From an uncultured Flavobacteriaceae bacterium (lineage in GTDB: Bacteria > Bacteroidota > Bacteroidia > Flavobacteriales > Flavobacteriaceae), in NCBI GenBank assembly GCA_947486785.1, contig CANKUU010000007.1, positions 93,485 through 157,484 on the forward strand: DNA of 64,000 bases, given 5' to 3'. The notes beneath the pieces were generated by a model. That model did no database searches and was not told the DNA's origin. It saw nothing but the letters and a program-made list of their open reading frames with translations. Below, in pieces: positions 45,003 through 54,529 of the stretch. Within the stretch, counting starts at the first letter, position 1. The number at the start of each line of letters is the position of its first letter. The position numbers and the translations under genes were made by a program.

Positions 45003-45458
45003 TTAACTATGTAATTGGCGTAGTCCTTCATAAACAACAATACCAACTGAATTTGCTAAGTTTAAACTGCGAATATGTTGGCTGTAAAGCGGAATTTTGA
45101 AGAGTTGGGTTGACGCTTTTTTTAGTACAGCATTTGATAAGCCTACAGATTCTTTTCCAAAAATTAAAAATAAATCATCGCGGTAGTCTATGGTCCAATG
45201 ATTTTTAATGGCATGACTAGAGAAGAAAACCATACGTTGGTTGGCTTGAATTTCGAAAAATTCTTCGATACTTTCATAAATACTTACCGAAAGGTGTTGC
45301 CAATAATCAAGCCCGGCTCTTTTAAGACGTTTGTCGTTTATTTCAAAACCAAATGGTTTTACTAAATGAAGATGTGAGCCAGATGCCAAAGCTAATCTGC
45401 CAATGTTACCAGTGTTATTTGGTATTTCGGGTTCAATAAGAACAATGTTAAACGCCAT
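45003..45458 (-). CDS. trmL: tRNA (cytidine/uridine-34 2'-O)-methyltransferase TrmL
   Basis: SPOUT methyltransferase that 2'-O-methylates the wobble base of tRNA-Leu. At 151 aa it is a minimal SPOUT domain. The LIEPEIPNNTGNIGRLA segment (about 6-22), FGKESVGLS (about 105-113) and the C-terminal SLNLANSVGIVVYE knot motif (about 130-143) are present. Its ATG shares one base with the stop of the upstream VF530-like gene (TAATG), so translation is coupled. Confidence 0.92.
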   Translation of the reverse strand: MAFNIVLIEPEIPNNTGNIGRLALASGSHLHLVKPFGFEINDKRLKRAGLDYWQHLSVSIYESIEEFFEIQANQRMVFFSSHAIKNHWTIDYRDDLFLIFGKESVGLSNAVLKKASTQLFKIPLYSQHIRSLNLANSVGIVVYEGLRQLHS

Positions 45459-45685
45459 TATTTTTTAATAGATTGTAAATACAAGTGTTCTACTTTTTCT
45501 CTTGCCCAAGGTGTTCTTCGCAGAAATTTTAAACTTGATTTTATGGTAGGATTACTTTTAAAGCAATTTATATTGATCTGCCCAGCAAGGTCTTCCCAAG
45601 TATATTTTGCGGTAAGATACTCTAAAATATCAACTAATTTAACGCCATGTAGTGGGTTGTTTGGCTGTTCTTGTTTTTTATTCAT
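45458..45685 (-). CDS. VF530 family DNA-binding protein
   Basis: 75 aa. It matches the small VF530 family, known from structural work to have a DNA-binding-like fold but no assigned function. The [15 protein letters not shown] stretch (about 10-24), the [20 protein letters not shown] segment (about 43-62) and the overall size are diagnostic. It overlaps trmL by one base. It starts at ATG 45685. Confidence 0.8.
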   Translation of the reverse strand: MNKKQEQPNNPLHGVKLVDILEYLTAKYTWEDLAGQININCFKSNPTIKSSLKFLRRTPWAREKVEHLYLQSIKK

Positions 45686-46087
45686 AATGTAACTAAAAAG
45701 TTTAAACTTACAACTACTTAGAGGAATAGCAAAAACTTCTTAAAAGGTTCTTTTGTTGAACATGCACTAATTTTTACTTGTACATGCTAGACGCTTAAAA
45801 GTATATAATTCTACTAAATTAATGACGCGTTTTACTACATATTATAGCCTGAAAATGAAAAGGCGTAAAGTTTATTGTATTTAAATTAATGTTTAATTTT
45901 TTATTCATCGTTACACAAAAGCGGTGAACGGAATTATGTAAAATGACAAAACTCCGGTAATCAGCCGGAGTTTATTCATCAATCAAAAAACGAACAGTCA
46001 TGATATACTGTTGTTACTTTCAAAATTACAATATATATGCCAAATTTCCAATTTAGGTTTAATTTAACACTTATTGATTGTCTTTTT
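45686..46087. other. Intergenic region between rpoD and the VF530-like gene
   Basis: About 400 AT-rich bases with no supportable gene. The only structure seen is the hairpin at 45949-45973, listed separately. Confidence 0.6.
45949..45973 (-). terminator. Hairpin after rpoD
   Basis: AAACTCCGG (45949-45957) pairs with CCGGAGTTT (45965-45973) around a seven-base loop. The following minus-strand tail is only moderately T-rich, so it is a likely but not ideal terminator, about 115 bases past the rpoD stop. Confidence 0.5.
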
Positions 46088-46951
46088 TTAACCTAAGTAT
46101 GTTTTTAATATTTTACTTCTTGACGTGTGCTTTAATCTGCGAATCGCTTTTTCTTTAATTTGACGAACTCTTTCTCTTGTTAGCTCGAAAGTTTCACCAA
46201 TTTCTTCTAAGGTCATCGAATGCTGTCCAGCTAAACCAAAATATAAGCGAATAACATCGGCTTCTCTTGGGGTTAAAGTTTCTAAAGCACGCTCAATTTC
46301 AGTACGTAAAGATTCGTGTAGTAATTCACGATCTGGATTTGGCGATTCACCACTACGAAGCACATCATACAAATTAGAATCTTCCCCAGCTATTAAGGGA
46401 GCATCCATAGATACGTGACGTCCAGAATTTTTTAATGACTGTTTTACGTCTGCAACGGTCATATCTAATTCTTTTGCAATTTCTTCGGCAGAAGGCATTC
46501 GTTCATGCGCTTGCTCTAGAAAAGCAAAAGTTTTGTTTATTTTATTTATTGAACCAATTTTGTTCAATGGTAAGCGAACAATACGAGACTGTTCAGCTAA
46601 AGCTTGTAAGATAGATTGACGAATCCACCATACAGCGTAAGAGATAAATTTGAAACCACGTGTTTCATCAAAACGTTGTGCCGCTTTTATCAATCCTAAA
46701 TTTCCTTCATTGATTAAGTCGGGCAGAGTAAGGCCTTGGTTTTGGTACTGTTTGGCTACGGATACTACGAAACGAAGGTTGGCTTTTGTGAGTTTTTCAA
46801 GAGCGATCTGGTCGCCTGCCTTGATTCTTTGTGCCAATTCTACTTCTTCGTCTGCGGTAATTAAGTCAACTTTTCCAATTTCTTGTAAGTACTTGTCCAA
46901 AGATGCGGTCTCTCTATTAGTGACCTGTTTTGTAATTTTAAGTTGTCTCAT
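46088..46951 (-). CDS. rpoD: Primary RNA polymerase sigma factor (RpoD/SigA)
   Basis: 287 aa, the short primary sigma typical of Bacteroidota, without the long N-terminal region 1.1 of E. coli. Region 1.2 ([10 protein letters not shown], about 19-28), region 2 with [17 protein letters not shown] and the [14 protein letters not shown] stretch (about 105-118), region 3, and region 4.2 with [22 protein letters not shown] (about 246-267) are all present. It recognises the TTTG/TAnnTTTG promoters noted in this window. Monocistronic. Confidence 0.97.
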   Translation of the reverse strand: MRQLKITKQVTNRETASLDKYLQEIGKVDLITADEEVELAQRIKAGDQIALEKLTKANLRFVVSVAKQYQNQGLTLPDLINEGNLGLIKAAQRFDETRGFKFISYAVWWIRQSILQALAEQSRIVRLPLNKIGSINKINKTFAFLEQAHERMPSAEEIAKELDMTVADVKQSLKNSGRHVSMDAPLIAGEDSNLYDVLRSGESPNPDRELLHESLRTEIERALETLTPREADVIRLYFGLAGQHSMTLEEIGETFELTRERVRQIKEKAIRRLKHTSRSKILKTYLG

Positions 46952-47228
46952 GTAAGAGGATTAAATTGATATGCGATAGATTGCATATACTTATACGTAG
47001 ATTTTTTTAAAATGTTACAAATTGACAAAATAAAGTTGTTTTTTTCGATGAAAACCCTGCAATTAGTACTAAACTCGTCTTAACTTTTTAGAAACCGATA
47101 ATTATAGCTGTTGTGTTGTAATGAAGTCTGTTTTTGTTGCATAACCATAGCTGCGGAACTTTAGTATGCCAAACTTATGGCACAAGTTCCATAATTTATA
47201 AGTAAAAAAAATAAGATGCATTCGCTAT

Positions 47229-48128
47229 TTATTTAGGGCGCCTCACCTTCCAAGGGCTTTTTTTCAACAGCCAATCAATATTGCCTTCCCATTGATCGGG
47301 TAAGTTCCATGTAAAGAGTGGGTCTCTCATCTCAGTAAATATTTTCTTCCCTTGCTTATAAATTTCGAGTCTGGTTACTGTTTGGATTTTTTCATATTGC
47401 GAAATATCAACGTCCCAGTAGCCTGAAGGTGGTACCTCGTAAATTTCTTCAGAGTAATAAGCGTCGCCATATTCATTAATTTCTACTGTTTCTTTTACAA
47501 CAACTCCGCCTTCTGAAGTTTGTACATAACGGTCATTTGCTACTATTTTTTCATCAAAAGAATACTGAACGCTGCCACAAACGATGGTTCCAGCACCGAG
47601 AATTTTGCCCAACTCATCCATGTCATAAGTTTCTAACGAACGATAATCTACTTTTGCTTTTCTAAGGTAGCTTATAGTTTTTCTGTTGTCTAGTACTTCT
47701 AAATCTGATGCGCTAATTAACCTGTTTACTACATATTCTTGTGCTTGCAACCCTTTTCTGCCTAAGCTTTTGCCAGATTTTCCATCATAAAAATCAAAGG
47801 GTATTACAGCAACTAAATTTTCGTTAAAAGGGGGGTGGGTATACACTTGGGCTTTTTTTTTCGTTTTGTTTTCTGAAATACCAAATTTTAATATTTCACC
47901 GTTGGCATATTTTATACGACGTATTTTGGCTGTAGCTAATTCATATGTTTTTTCATCATCAGATTTTTGATATTGTATACGTGTATCGCCTACCAGCGTA
48001 ACTTTGGCTTCAATAATATCATCATCAACAGTTAATATAATATCACTTTTTTGTGCTTGTGTTAAATGGCACATGAATAGTATAAGTAAGTAACTTAATA
48101 CTGACTGCTTTTTTACTTTGTTTTTCAT
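47229..48128 (-). CDS. Secreted protein with CsgG/TolB-N-like domain, function unknown
   Basis: 299 aa. The signal peptide ends near residue 25 (LTQAQ). Residues 30-80 form a small beta-rich segment of the kind seen in envelope proteins that bind or sense something. Residues 105-190 (AVIPF, then a helix, then RKTISYLRKAK and a GAGTIVCGSV strand) resemble the CsgG/LpoB/TolB-N alpha-beta fold used by outer-membrane lipoproteins and pore assembly proteins. There is no lipobox. Neighbours give no clue. The fold call is by pattern only. Confidence 0.45.
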   Translation of the reverse strand: MKNKVKKQSVLSYLLILFMCHLTQAQKSDIILTVDDDIIEAKVTLVGDTRIQYQKSDDEKTYELATAKIRRIKYANGEILKFGISENKTKKKAQVYTHPPFNENLVAVIPFDFYDGKSGKSLGRKGLQAQEYVVNRLISASDLEVLDNRKTISYLRKAKVDYRSLETYDMDELGKILGAGTIVCGSVQYSFDEKIVANDRYVQTSEGGVVVKETVEINEYGDAYYSEEIYEVPPSGYWDVDISQYEKIQTVTRLEIYKQGKKIFTEMRDPLFTWNLPDQWEGNIDWLLKKSPWKVRRPK

Positions 48129-48631
48129 TTTAATGCTTTTTGGGGGTTAAAAAGGGTTCTTGTTGAATAAAATGATTTTGTCTTCTACAATTGCTTTTCG
48201 GTATTTTTTTATTGGATATAGCAATGATATAATTTCACTATTTAAAGGATGATGATTAAACTTCCGGCGTAGATTTTATGTTTATTTTAGGGACAAGGTA
48301 ATTGGAAAATGATTTAGATTAATTCACTTCTTGATGCGGCTAAAATATACTTTTTGTACGAGTTTAATCGGTTTTGATTGAATTACTTAGGTTATCTAAT
48401 TTTTTAAAGTAATGAAGCAGGGGTCTCTTAATTCTATAATGCTAGAGTTATTTGTTGCTGGTGTAGATGTTGGTGTTGGTGTTCATTTTAAGTACATTTA
48501 GCACAGACTTTGTAGTTGCTATTTACGGCCGAATTTATTGTTTATGTCATTGAATTTTAGATGTGTATAAAAAAGTGGATTTTCACCATGAAACTTATTT
48601 GGTACTTTTATTAAACAGTCTTTATCTATGT
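48129..48631. other. Intergenic region
   Basis: About 500 bases with no supportable gene; a GTTGGTGTTGGTGTT-like low-complexity patch lies near 48468-48482. Confidence 0.5.
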
Positions 48632-49159
48632 TTATAATCTATATCTCAGGCCAATTTGTACATTGAAAAGGTAAGGAGTATTACTAGTATTATTTTTGTA
48701 AAATTTTAGTTGTAGCTTAAAAATAGATTCAAATTGAAGCTGAAAGGATTCGTTAATCTTGTAGTAGGTGTCCAAACCTATATGTATGCCAAGGCGGCTA
48801 TCAGAATATGAATCGTTTGAACCTAATAATGTCAAAGGAAGGTTTACATTATTTGCATATATACTATTGTTAGTAGCGTATCTAATACTGATGCCAGCAA
48901 TTGCATTCACGCTTAATTGATTGTTTTTTACCATCGCATAGCTTGCTTCAATAGGCATTTCAAAGTGACTTAATTTTTCAGTCAACATGATTTCTTCAGT
49001 TTTGGTAAACATATTTGAAAATAGTGTATGTGACTTTTTCTGTAAATCGTATGTTTCTGTAAATGTTTCTTTTTCTCCTTATGTTCCTGCTGTTTTAACT
49101 ACTGAAGTTTCTATATCTTTCTTTGCTATTGTCAAAAAAAATACTCCGTGGCTATGATT
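48632..49159 (-). pseudogene. Broken outer-membrane barrel protein gene
   Basis: The intact frame 48632-49012 (126 aa, from ATG 49012) encodes a barrel end with alternating hydrophobic/polar strands and a C-terminal LRYRL. It resembles the C-terminal end of flavobacterial outer-membrane proteins. The same frame continues upstream for 22 protein-like codons to a TAA at 49081-49079 and then for 26 more codons to a TAG at 49162-49160. There is no signal peptide. The most likely reading is a gene truncated at its 5' end and broken by a nonsense mutation. Confidence 0.5.
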
Positions 49160-49471
49160 CTACAATAACTTATTTGCCTCGGTAAAATGAAAAGTAAATT
49201 TTATTAAATGCTAGATTTAAAAAAATGCAAGTGTGTGTTTTTAATTGACTAATTATAAAGAATTAACTTTAAAAGAATACATAGAAAATCTATCAAAAAA
49301 AATAAAATTATAAGAGTTTATATGGTTTTAATGCGATGCTAAATATTTGTACAACTAAGGATATACTTGTTTGTTGAGAAGTAAATGTTATAGGTAGGTT
49401 TTATCAAATTATTATAACAAAAAGCCTCAATATTTCTATTGAGGCTTTAATGTAGTTATAGAAAAGAGTAC
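49160..49471. other. Intergenic region upstream of the broken gene
   Basis: About 310 AT-rich bases. Apart from the pnp terminator at 49421-49448, nothing is supported; some of it may be unrecognisable remains of the barrel gene's 5' half. Confidence 0.5.
49421..49448 (-). terminator. Terminator after pnp
   Basis: AAAGCCTCAATA (49421-49432) pairs with TATTGAGGCTTT (49437-49448) over 12 bp with a four-base loop. It lies 24 bases after the pnp stop. Confidence 0.85.
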
Positions 49472-51691
49472 TTAATCTCTTCTTGGTTTACGATCTCTAT
49501 TTCTATCGTCTCTGCCTCTGCTACGATCACGATCATTGCTTTTACGCGGTGGCCTTTCAACATAACCCTCAGGCTTTTCTAATAATGCTTTACGAGAAAC
49601 TTTCTCTTTACGGGTTCTAGGGTCAGTTCCTAAATATTTTACTTCGAACTCATCACCCATATTTACAACATCAGAAACATTTTCTGTGCGTTCCCATGCT
49701 AACTCAGATACATGTAATAAGGTCTCGTTGCCGGGAGCATCAAGATATTCTACTACAGCACCAAAATCTAACATTTTAATTACTTTAACTTTATAGGATT
49801 GATTCATTTGAGGTTTAAACATCAAAGAGTCAATCTTCGTTAATACAGCATCAATACCATCTTGATCGGTGCCTAATATTTCAACAATACCTTCTTCAGT
49901 AACAGGGTCTTCATTGATTACAATGGTAGTACCTGTCTCTTTTTGGAGTTCTTGAATTACTTTTCCGCCAGGACCAATAAGAGCACCTATAAATTCATTA
50001 GGAATAGTACGGGTCACCATTTTCGGAGAATGAGGTTTCACTTCTGAGGCCGGTGTAGCGATGGTATCGGTTAATTTTGTCAAGATGTGTAAACGACCAG
50101 CTCTTGCTTGTTTTAAGGCATTAACCAGAATTTCATAAGAAAGTCCTTTCACTTTAATGTCCATCTGACAGGCGGTAATTCCGTCTTCAGTACCAGTTAC
50201 CTTAAAATCCATATCACCTAAGTGATCTTCATCACCTAAGATGTCAGAAAGAACCGCATAGTTTCCAGAATCAGCATCAGAAATTAAACCCATAGCTATA
50301 CCAGAAACGGGTTTTTTTAATTGAACACCAGCATCCATCATTGCCATTGTGCCAGCACAAACCGTAGCCATCGAAGAAGAGCCATTTGATTCTAGTACCT
50401 CCGAAACAACCCGAACAGTATACGGGCAATCCTCTGGCACCATTCCTTTTAAAGCACGTTGTGCTAAGTTACCATGGCCTACCTCTCTTCGAGATGTACC
50501 GCGTATTGGTCTTGCTTCACCAGTACAAAAAGGAGGGAAGTTGTAATGTAAATAAAAATTTTCTTCTCCTTCGTGCGACGGCATGTCTATTTTGTTCGCA
50601 TCTCTAGAAGTACCTAGTGTAACTGTCGCTAATGCTTGAGTTTCTCCGCGTGAGAAAATGGCAGAACCGTGTGTAGAAGGAAGGTAGTCGATCTCACACC
50701 AAATCGGGCGAATTTCATCGGTCTTACGACCGTCTAAACGTAAACCTTCATTCAAAGTAAGATCACGAATGGCAGCTTTTTCAGCTTTACGGTAATACTT
50801 TGAAACTAGTCCTCCGAAGTCCTCTAATTCTTCCTCGGAAAATGTAGCTATAATTTCTTCTTTTATTTCTTTAAATGCGGCACTTCTTTCGTGCTTTGCA
50901 GAACTTGCTTTAGCAATTGCGTATACTTTATCATACGCCATATCATGAACTTTTTTAGCAAGATCTTCATCTTCTCGTTCTTCAGGGTATTCACGAACTT
51001 CTTTTTTTCCAAAAGCTTCTGCCAAACGCAATTGCGCAGCGCATTGTACTTTAATGGCATCATGTGCAAATTTGATTGCATCAGCCATTTCTTCTTCAGA
51101 AATTTCATCCATTTCACCTTCAACCATCATTACCGAATCAGCCGAAGCACCGATCATCATATCAATGTCTGATTCTGCTAATTGCGATCTAGTTGGGTTT
51201 ATAATGAATTCTCCATTTATACGACCAACTCTTGCTTCAGAAATGGCACATTCGAATGGAAAATCTGATAATTGAATAGCTGCAGATGCGGCTAAACCTG
51301 CCATAGCATCTGGCATAACATCATCATCATGAGACATTAGTTGAATCATCACTTGAGTTTCAGAATGATAATCTTTTGGGAATAAGGGCCGTAAAACACG
51401 ATCTACTAAACGCATAGTTAATACTTCGCCATCACTTGGTCTAGCTTCCCTTTTAAAAAAACCGCCGGGGTAACGCCCAGCTGCTGCAAATTTTTCACGA
51501 TAATCTACCGTGAGCGGAAGAAAATCTATGTCTTTTTGCTCATAATTAGATACTACTGTACATAACAGCATACATTTTCCTGACTGAACAACAACAGAAC
51601 CATGTGCCTGTTTTGCTAATTTTCCAGTTTCGATAGAAATCTCTCTACCGTCACCAAGGTCTATGACCTCTTTAAATACCTTTGGAATCAT
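49472..51691 (-). CDS. pnp: Polyribonucleotide nucleotidyltransferase (PNPase)
   Basis: Phosphorolytic 3'-5' exoribonuclease, trimeric, part of mRNA turnover. The 739 aa contain two RNase PH-like domains (about 1-220 and 315-545, the second holding the catalytic core with the [13 protein letters not shown] segment), a KH domain (about 560-620, with [11 protein letters not shown]) and an S1 domain (about 630-695). It ends in a basic Arg/Asp-rich tail (about 705-739) that is common in Bacteroidota. It follows rpsO on the same strand, the classical order, although a strong terminator lies between them. Confidence 0.97.
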   Translation of the reverse strand: MIPKVFKEVIDLGDGREISIETGKLAKQAHGSVVVQSGKCMLLCTVVSNYEQKDIDFLPLTVDYREKFAAAGRYPGGFFKREARPSDGEVLTMRLVDRVLRPLFPKDYHSETQVMIQLMSHDDDVMPDAMAGLAASAAIQLSDFPFECAISEARVGRINGEFIINPTRSQLAESDIDMMIGASADSVMMVEGEMDEISEEEMADAIKFAHDAIKVQCAAQLRLAEAFGKKEVREYPEEREDEDLAKKVHDMAYDKVYAIAKASSAKHERSAAFKEIKEEIIATFSEEELEDFGGLVSKYYRKAEKAAIRDLTLNEGLRLDGRKTDEIRPIWCEIDYLPSTHGSAIFSRGETQALATVTLGTSRDANKIDMPSHEGEENFYLHYNFPPFCTGEARPIRGTSRREVGHGNLAQRALKGMVPEDCPYTVRVVSEVLESNGSSSMATVCAGTMAMMDAGVQLKKPVSGIAMGLISDADSGNYAVLSDILGDEDHLGDMDFKVTGTEDGITACQMDIKVKGLSYEILVNALKQARAGRLHILTKLTDTIATPASEVKPHSPKMVTRTIPNEFIGALIGPGGKVIQELQKETGTTIVINEDPVTEEGIVEILGTDQDGIDAVLTKIDSLMFKPQMNQSYKVKVIKMLDFGAVVEYLDAPGNETLLHVSELAWERTENVSDVVNMGDEFEVKYLGTDPRTRKEKVSRKALLEKPEGYVERPPRKSNDRDRSRGRDDRNRDRKPRRD

Positions 51692-51863
51692 AAAATTGAT
51701 TTTTACCCGATTTTTTTCTTCGGGATTTTGTTAAACAATGGTCACTCCGCCATTTAATTTCTCTGGCCGGAGTTGTTGTGTGTTGTGTTGTTGACCAATG
51801 AAAAACTGTGTGCAGCTTTTAATATATCTTCACTAAAATTCGCAAAGATTTTTTGTATAAAAA

Positions 51864-51889
51864 TAGGGGCTGAAATTTTTCAGCCCCTA
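51864..51889 (-). terminator. Terminator after rpsO
   Basis: TAGGGGCTGAA (51864-51874) pairs with TTCAGCCCCTA (51879-51889), followed on the minus strand by TTTTT. It is seven bases past the rpsO stop, so pnp may be transcribed mostly from its own promoter or by readthrough. Confidence 0.85.
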
Positions 51890-51895
51890 ATAGTA

Positions 51896-52165
51896 CTATT
51901 TTCTAATACCTAATTCTTTAATTAATTCACGATATTTAACGATATCCTTCTTTTTTAAATAATCTAGTAAACTTCTTCTTTTACCTACTAATTTTACAAG
52001 TGATCTCTCTGTATTAAAATCTTTATGATTTTTTTTCAAGTGACCAGTTAGATGGTTAATGCGGTAGGTGAATAATGCCACTTGGCCTTCTGTAGAACCA
52101 GTATTTTCTGATTTACCACCATGTTTTTTGAAAATTTCGGCTTTTACTTCTTTTGTTAAGTACAT
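51896..52165 (-). CDS. rpsO: 30S ribosomal protein S15
   Basis: 89 aa, the standard S15 length. S15 binds 16S rRNA at the central-domain three-way junction. The helical pattern, with the GSTEGQVALFTYRINHLT segment (about 22-39), HLKKNHKDF (about 41-49) and the RRSLLDYLKK motif (about 63-72), is unmistakable. It starts at ATG 52165. A hairpin terminator lies immediately downstream. Confidence 0.97.
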   Translation of the reverse strand: MYLTKEVKAEIFKKHGGKSENTGSTEGQVALFTYRINHLTGHLKKNHKDFNTERSLVKLVGKRRSLLDYLKKKDIVKYRELIKELGIRK

Positions 52166-52221
52166 GCAAATATTATATAAATGATTATTATGTATAAATG
52201 ATTAATTTTTAATCAAGAATG

Positions 52222-52229
52222 CAAAGATA
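52222..52229 (-). promoter_or_regulatory. -7 element before rpsO
   Basis: On the minus strand this reads TATCTTTG, matching TAnnTTTG about 57 bases before the rpsO start. No convincing -33 TTTG was found. Confidence 0.4.
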
Positions 52230-52315
52230 ATGATATTTTTATAGGTCTTACTATTTGATATTAAAAATTTGTATTAAAAAAAAATTAAGATTTTACAGCG
52301 TATTTTTAAACCCTT

Positions 52316-53176
52316 TTAGGATCGAACTTGCTTGTTTTGTATTAAATCAATATAAAGGTTAATTTTTGTTTTTAAGTCTCTTCTGTGCACTATAAAATCA
52401 AGAAAGCCATGTTCTTTTAAAAATTCTGAGGTTTGAAAACCATCAGGTAAATCTTTACCTGTAGCTTCTTTTACAATTCTTGGACCTGCAAAGCCAATTA
52501 AAGCTCCGGGTTCTGCAATATTAATATCTCCTAGCATAGCATAAGAAGCGGTAGTTCCTCCCGTTGTTGGGTCTGTACAAAGCGAAATATAAGGTAATTT
52601 TGCTTCTGCTAATTGTGCTAATTTAGCAGATGTTTTTGCTAATTGCATAAGTGATAAAGCTGCTTCCATCATTCGAGCACCACCTGATTTTGAAATCATT
52701 ACAAAAGGTACTTTCTTTTTAATGGCGTGGTCAATACCACGTGCAATTTTTTCACCCACAACGCTGCCCATAGATCCACCTATAAAGTTAAAATCCATAC
52801 AGCAGATTACGATATCTTTACCTAAAGATTTACCAAAACCGGTTCTTACCGCATCTTTTAAACCTGTTTTCTTTTGCGCTGCAACTAGGCGTTCTTTATA
52901 TTTTTTGGTGTCTTCAAATTTTAAAGGGTCTTTTGCAGTAAGTTTTGCATCTAGCTCGGTAAACTTATTGTCATCAAAAAGTATTTCAAAGTACTCTTTG
53001 CTACCGATACGAACATGATAGTCATCTTCTGGACTTACATAAAAGTTTTTTGCTAGGTCTTCTGATTCTACAATTTTACCAGTCGGAGATTTATACCACA
53101 ACCCTTTAGGGGTGTCTTTTTTTTCTTCTGTTGCTGTTTGAATTCCTTTCTCTTTTCTTTTAAACCAAGCCGTCAT
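52316..53176 (-). CDS. accD: Acetyl-CoA carboxylase carboxyltransferase subunit beta
   Basis: With AccA, transfers CO2 from carboxybiotin to acetyl-CoA, the first step of fatty-acid synthesis. The 286 aa carry the crotonase-like core with [12 protein letters not shown] (about 133-144), SGGARMMEA (about 164-172) and [13 protein letters not shown] (about 203-215). The N-terminal zinc ribbon found in E. coli AccD has the right spacing but none of its cysteines: the KCxxC part reads KSPTG and the CPKC part reads SPED. It lies 29 bases after fbaA, probably in one operon. Confidence 0.95.
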   Translation of the reverse strand: MTAWFKRKEKGIQTATEEKKDTPKGLWYKSPTGKIVESEDLAKNFYVSPEDDYHVRIGSKEYFEILFDDNKFTELDAKLTAKDPLKFEDTKKYKERLVAAQKKTGLKDAVRTGFGKSLGKDIVICCMDFNFIGGSMGSVVGEKIARGIDHAIKKKVPFVMISKSGGARMMEAALSLMQLAKTSAKLAQLAEAKLPYISLCTDPTTGGTTASYAMLGDINIAEPGALIGFAGPRIVKEATGKDLPDGFQTSEFLKEHGFLDFIVHRRDLKTKINLYIDLIQNKQVRS

Positions 53177-53205
53177 TTCTTACTTATTTGGGTTATACAA
53201 GTTTA

Positions 53206-54273
53206 TTACAAGGTATTTACGTTGTTAAGGTCTTCAAACGCTTTTTTCAAACGTTCAACAAACGATTTTTCGCCTTCTCGCAACCAAACTCTTGGGTCAT
53301 AATTCTTTTTATTTGGCTCGTCTGCTCCTTTTGGATTTCCTATTTGAGACTGTAAATATTCTTTTTTATCTTGTACATAGTCTCTAACACCTTCAAGAAA
53401 TGCATATTGTAGGTCTGTATCGATATTCATTTTTATAACACCGTAACTAATGCCTTCGCGAATTTCATCTACTGTAGAACCTGATCCACCGTGAAAAACA
53501 AAATCAATATGGTTATGCCCTACACCGTATTTTTTTGAGATGTATTCTTGAGAATTTTTTAAAATTTTCGGAGTTAATTTTACATTACCTGGCTTGTAAA
53601 CCCCGTGTACATTTCCAAAAGCAGCCGCAATGGTAAATCTTGGGCTTATTTTAGAAAGTTCTTCATAGGCATACGCAACTTCCTCAGGTTGTGTATATAA
53701 TTTAGAATCATCAACGTCTGAGTTGTCTACTCCGTCTTCCTCGCCACCTGTGATGCCTAATTCAATTTCTAAGGTCATATTCATTTTAGCCATTCGCTTC
53801 AAGTAGCCTTTACAAATTTCAATGTTTTCTTCAATTGGCTCTTCAGATAAATCAATCATGTGTGAACTAAATAGTGACTTTCCGGTTTCAGCAAAATGCT
53901 TTTCACTAGCATCTAATAGACCATCAATCCATGGCAATAGTTTTTTTGCGCAATGATCTGTATGTAAAATAACGGTAGCACCGTAGGCCTCAGCTAGTTG
54001 ATGCACATGTTTAGCGCCTGCTATAGCACCATGTATGGCAGCATTCTGACCTTCATTTGATAAACCTTTGCCTGCATTAAATTGAGCACCACCATTAGAG
54101 AATTGAAGAATAACGGGTGCATTTAAACTGGCTGCTGTTTCTAAAACCCCGTTGATGGTATTAGAGCCTATTACATTTACTGCCGGAAGAGCAAATCCTT
54201 TCTCTTTTGCGTAGTTGAAAATTGCTTGTACTTCGTCTCCTGTAGCGACACCTGGTTTAATATTATGAGCCAT
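53206..54273 (-). CDS. fbaA: Class II fructose-1,6-bisphosphate aldolase
   Basis: Zinc-dependent aldolase of glycolysis and gluconeogenesis. The 355 aa match class IIA (FbaA). Metal ligands are visible in ILHTDHCAKKLL (about 103-114) and in GNVHGVYK (about 223-230) with GHNHIDFVFHGGSGS (about 252-266). The GVIKMNIDTDLQYAF segment (about 279-293) binds substrate phosphate. It starts at ATG 54273. It is followed closely by accD. Confidence 0.96.
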   Translation of the reverse strand: MAHNIKPGVATGDEVQAIFNYAKEKGFALPAVNVIGSNTINGVLETAASLNAPVILQFSNGGAQFNAGKGLSNEGQNAAIHGAIAGAKHVHQLAEAYGATVILHTDHCAKKLLPWIDGLLDASEKHFAETGKSLFSSHMIDLSEEPIEENIEICKGYLKRMAKMNMTLEIELGITGGEEDGVDNSDVDDSKLYTQPEEVAYAYEELSKISPRFTIAAAFGNVHGVYKPGNVKLTPKILKNSQEYISKKYGVGHNHIDFVFHGGSGSTVDEIREGISYGVIKMNIDTDLQYAFLEGVRDYVQDKKEYLQSQIGNPKGADEPNKKNYDPRVWLREGEKSFVERLKKAFEDLNNVNTL

Positions 54274-54310
54274 TATTTATGTAGTCTTTAAAATTCTTAA
54301 ATGATTAAAA

Positions 54311-54318
54311 CAAAAGTA
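54311..54318 (-). promoter_or_regulatory. -7 element before fbaA
   Basis: Minus-strand TACTTTTG (TAnnTTTG) about 38 bases before the fbaA ATG; no -33 element recognised. Confidence 0.3.
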
Positions 54319-54529
54319 ATGAATTTATATAAGTTCATGGTGTAAATCAATTTCAAGTTTTTTACTCCTTTTTTTACATACAAAGATGATTTTGCAATTT
54401 TTCGGACTTTTTACGGATCTTATTTTTTCTTAAAATAAAATAGTAAGTATTGTGCTTGTGGTTACTTGAGATTTTTTAAACGTCGTTATTAGGCATTGCT
54501 CATGGCGCTAAACAACTAATTACCAATAT

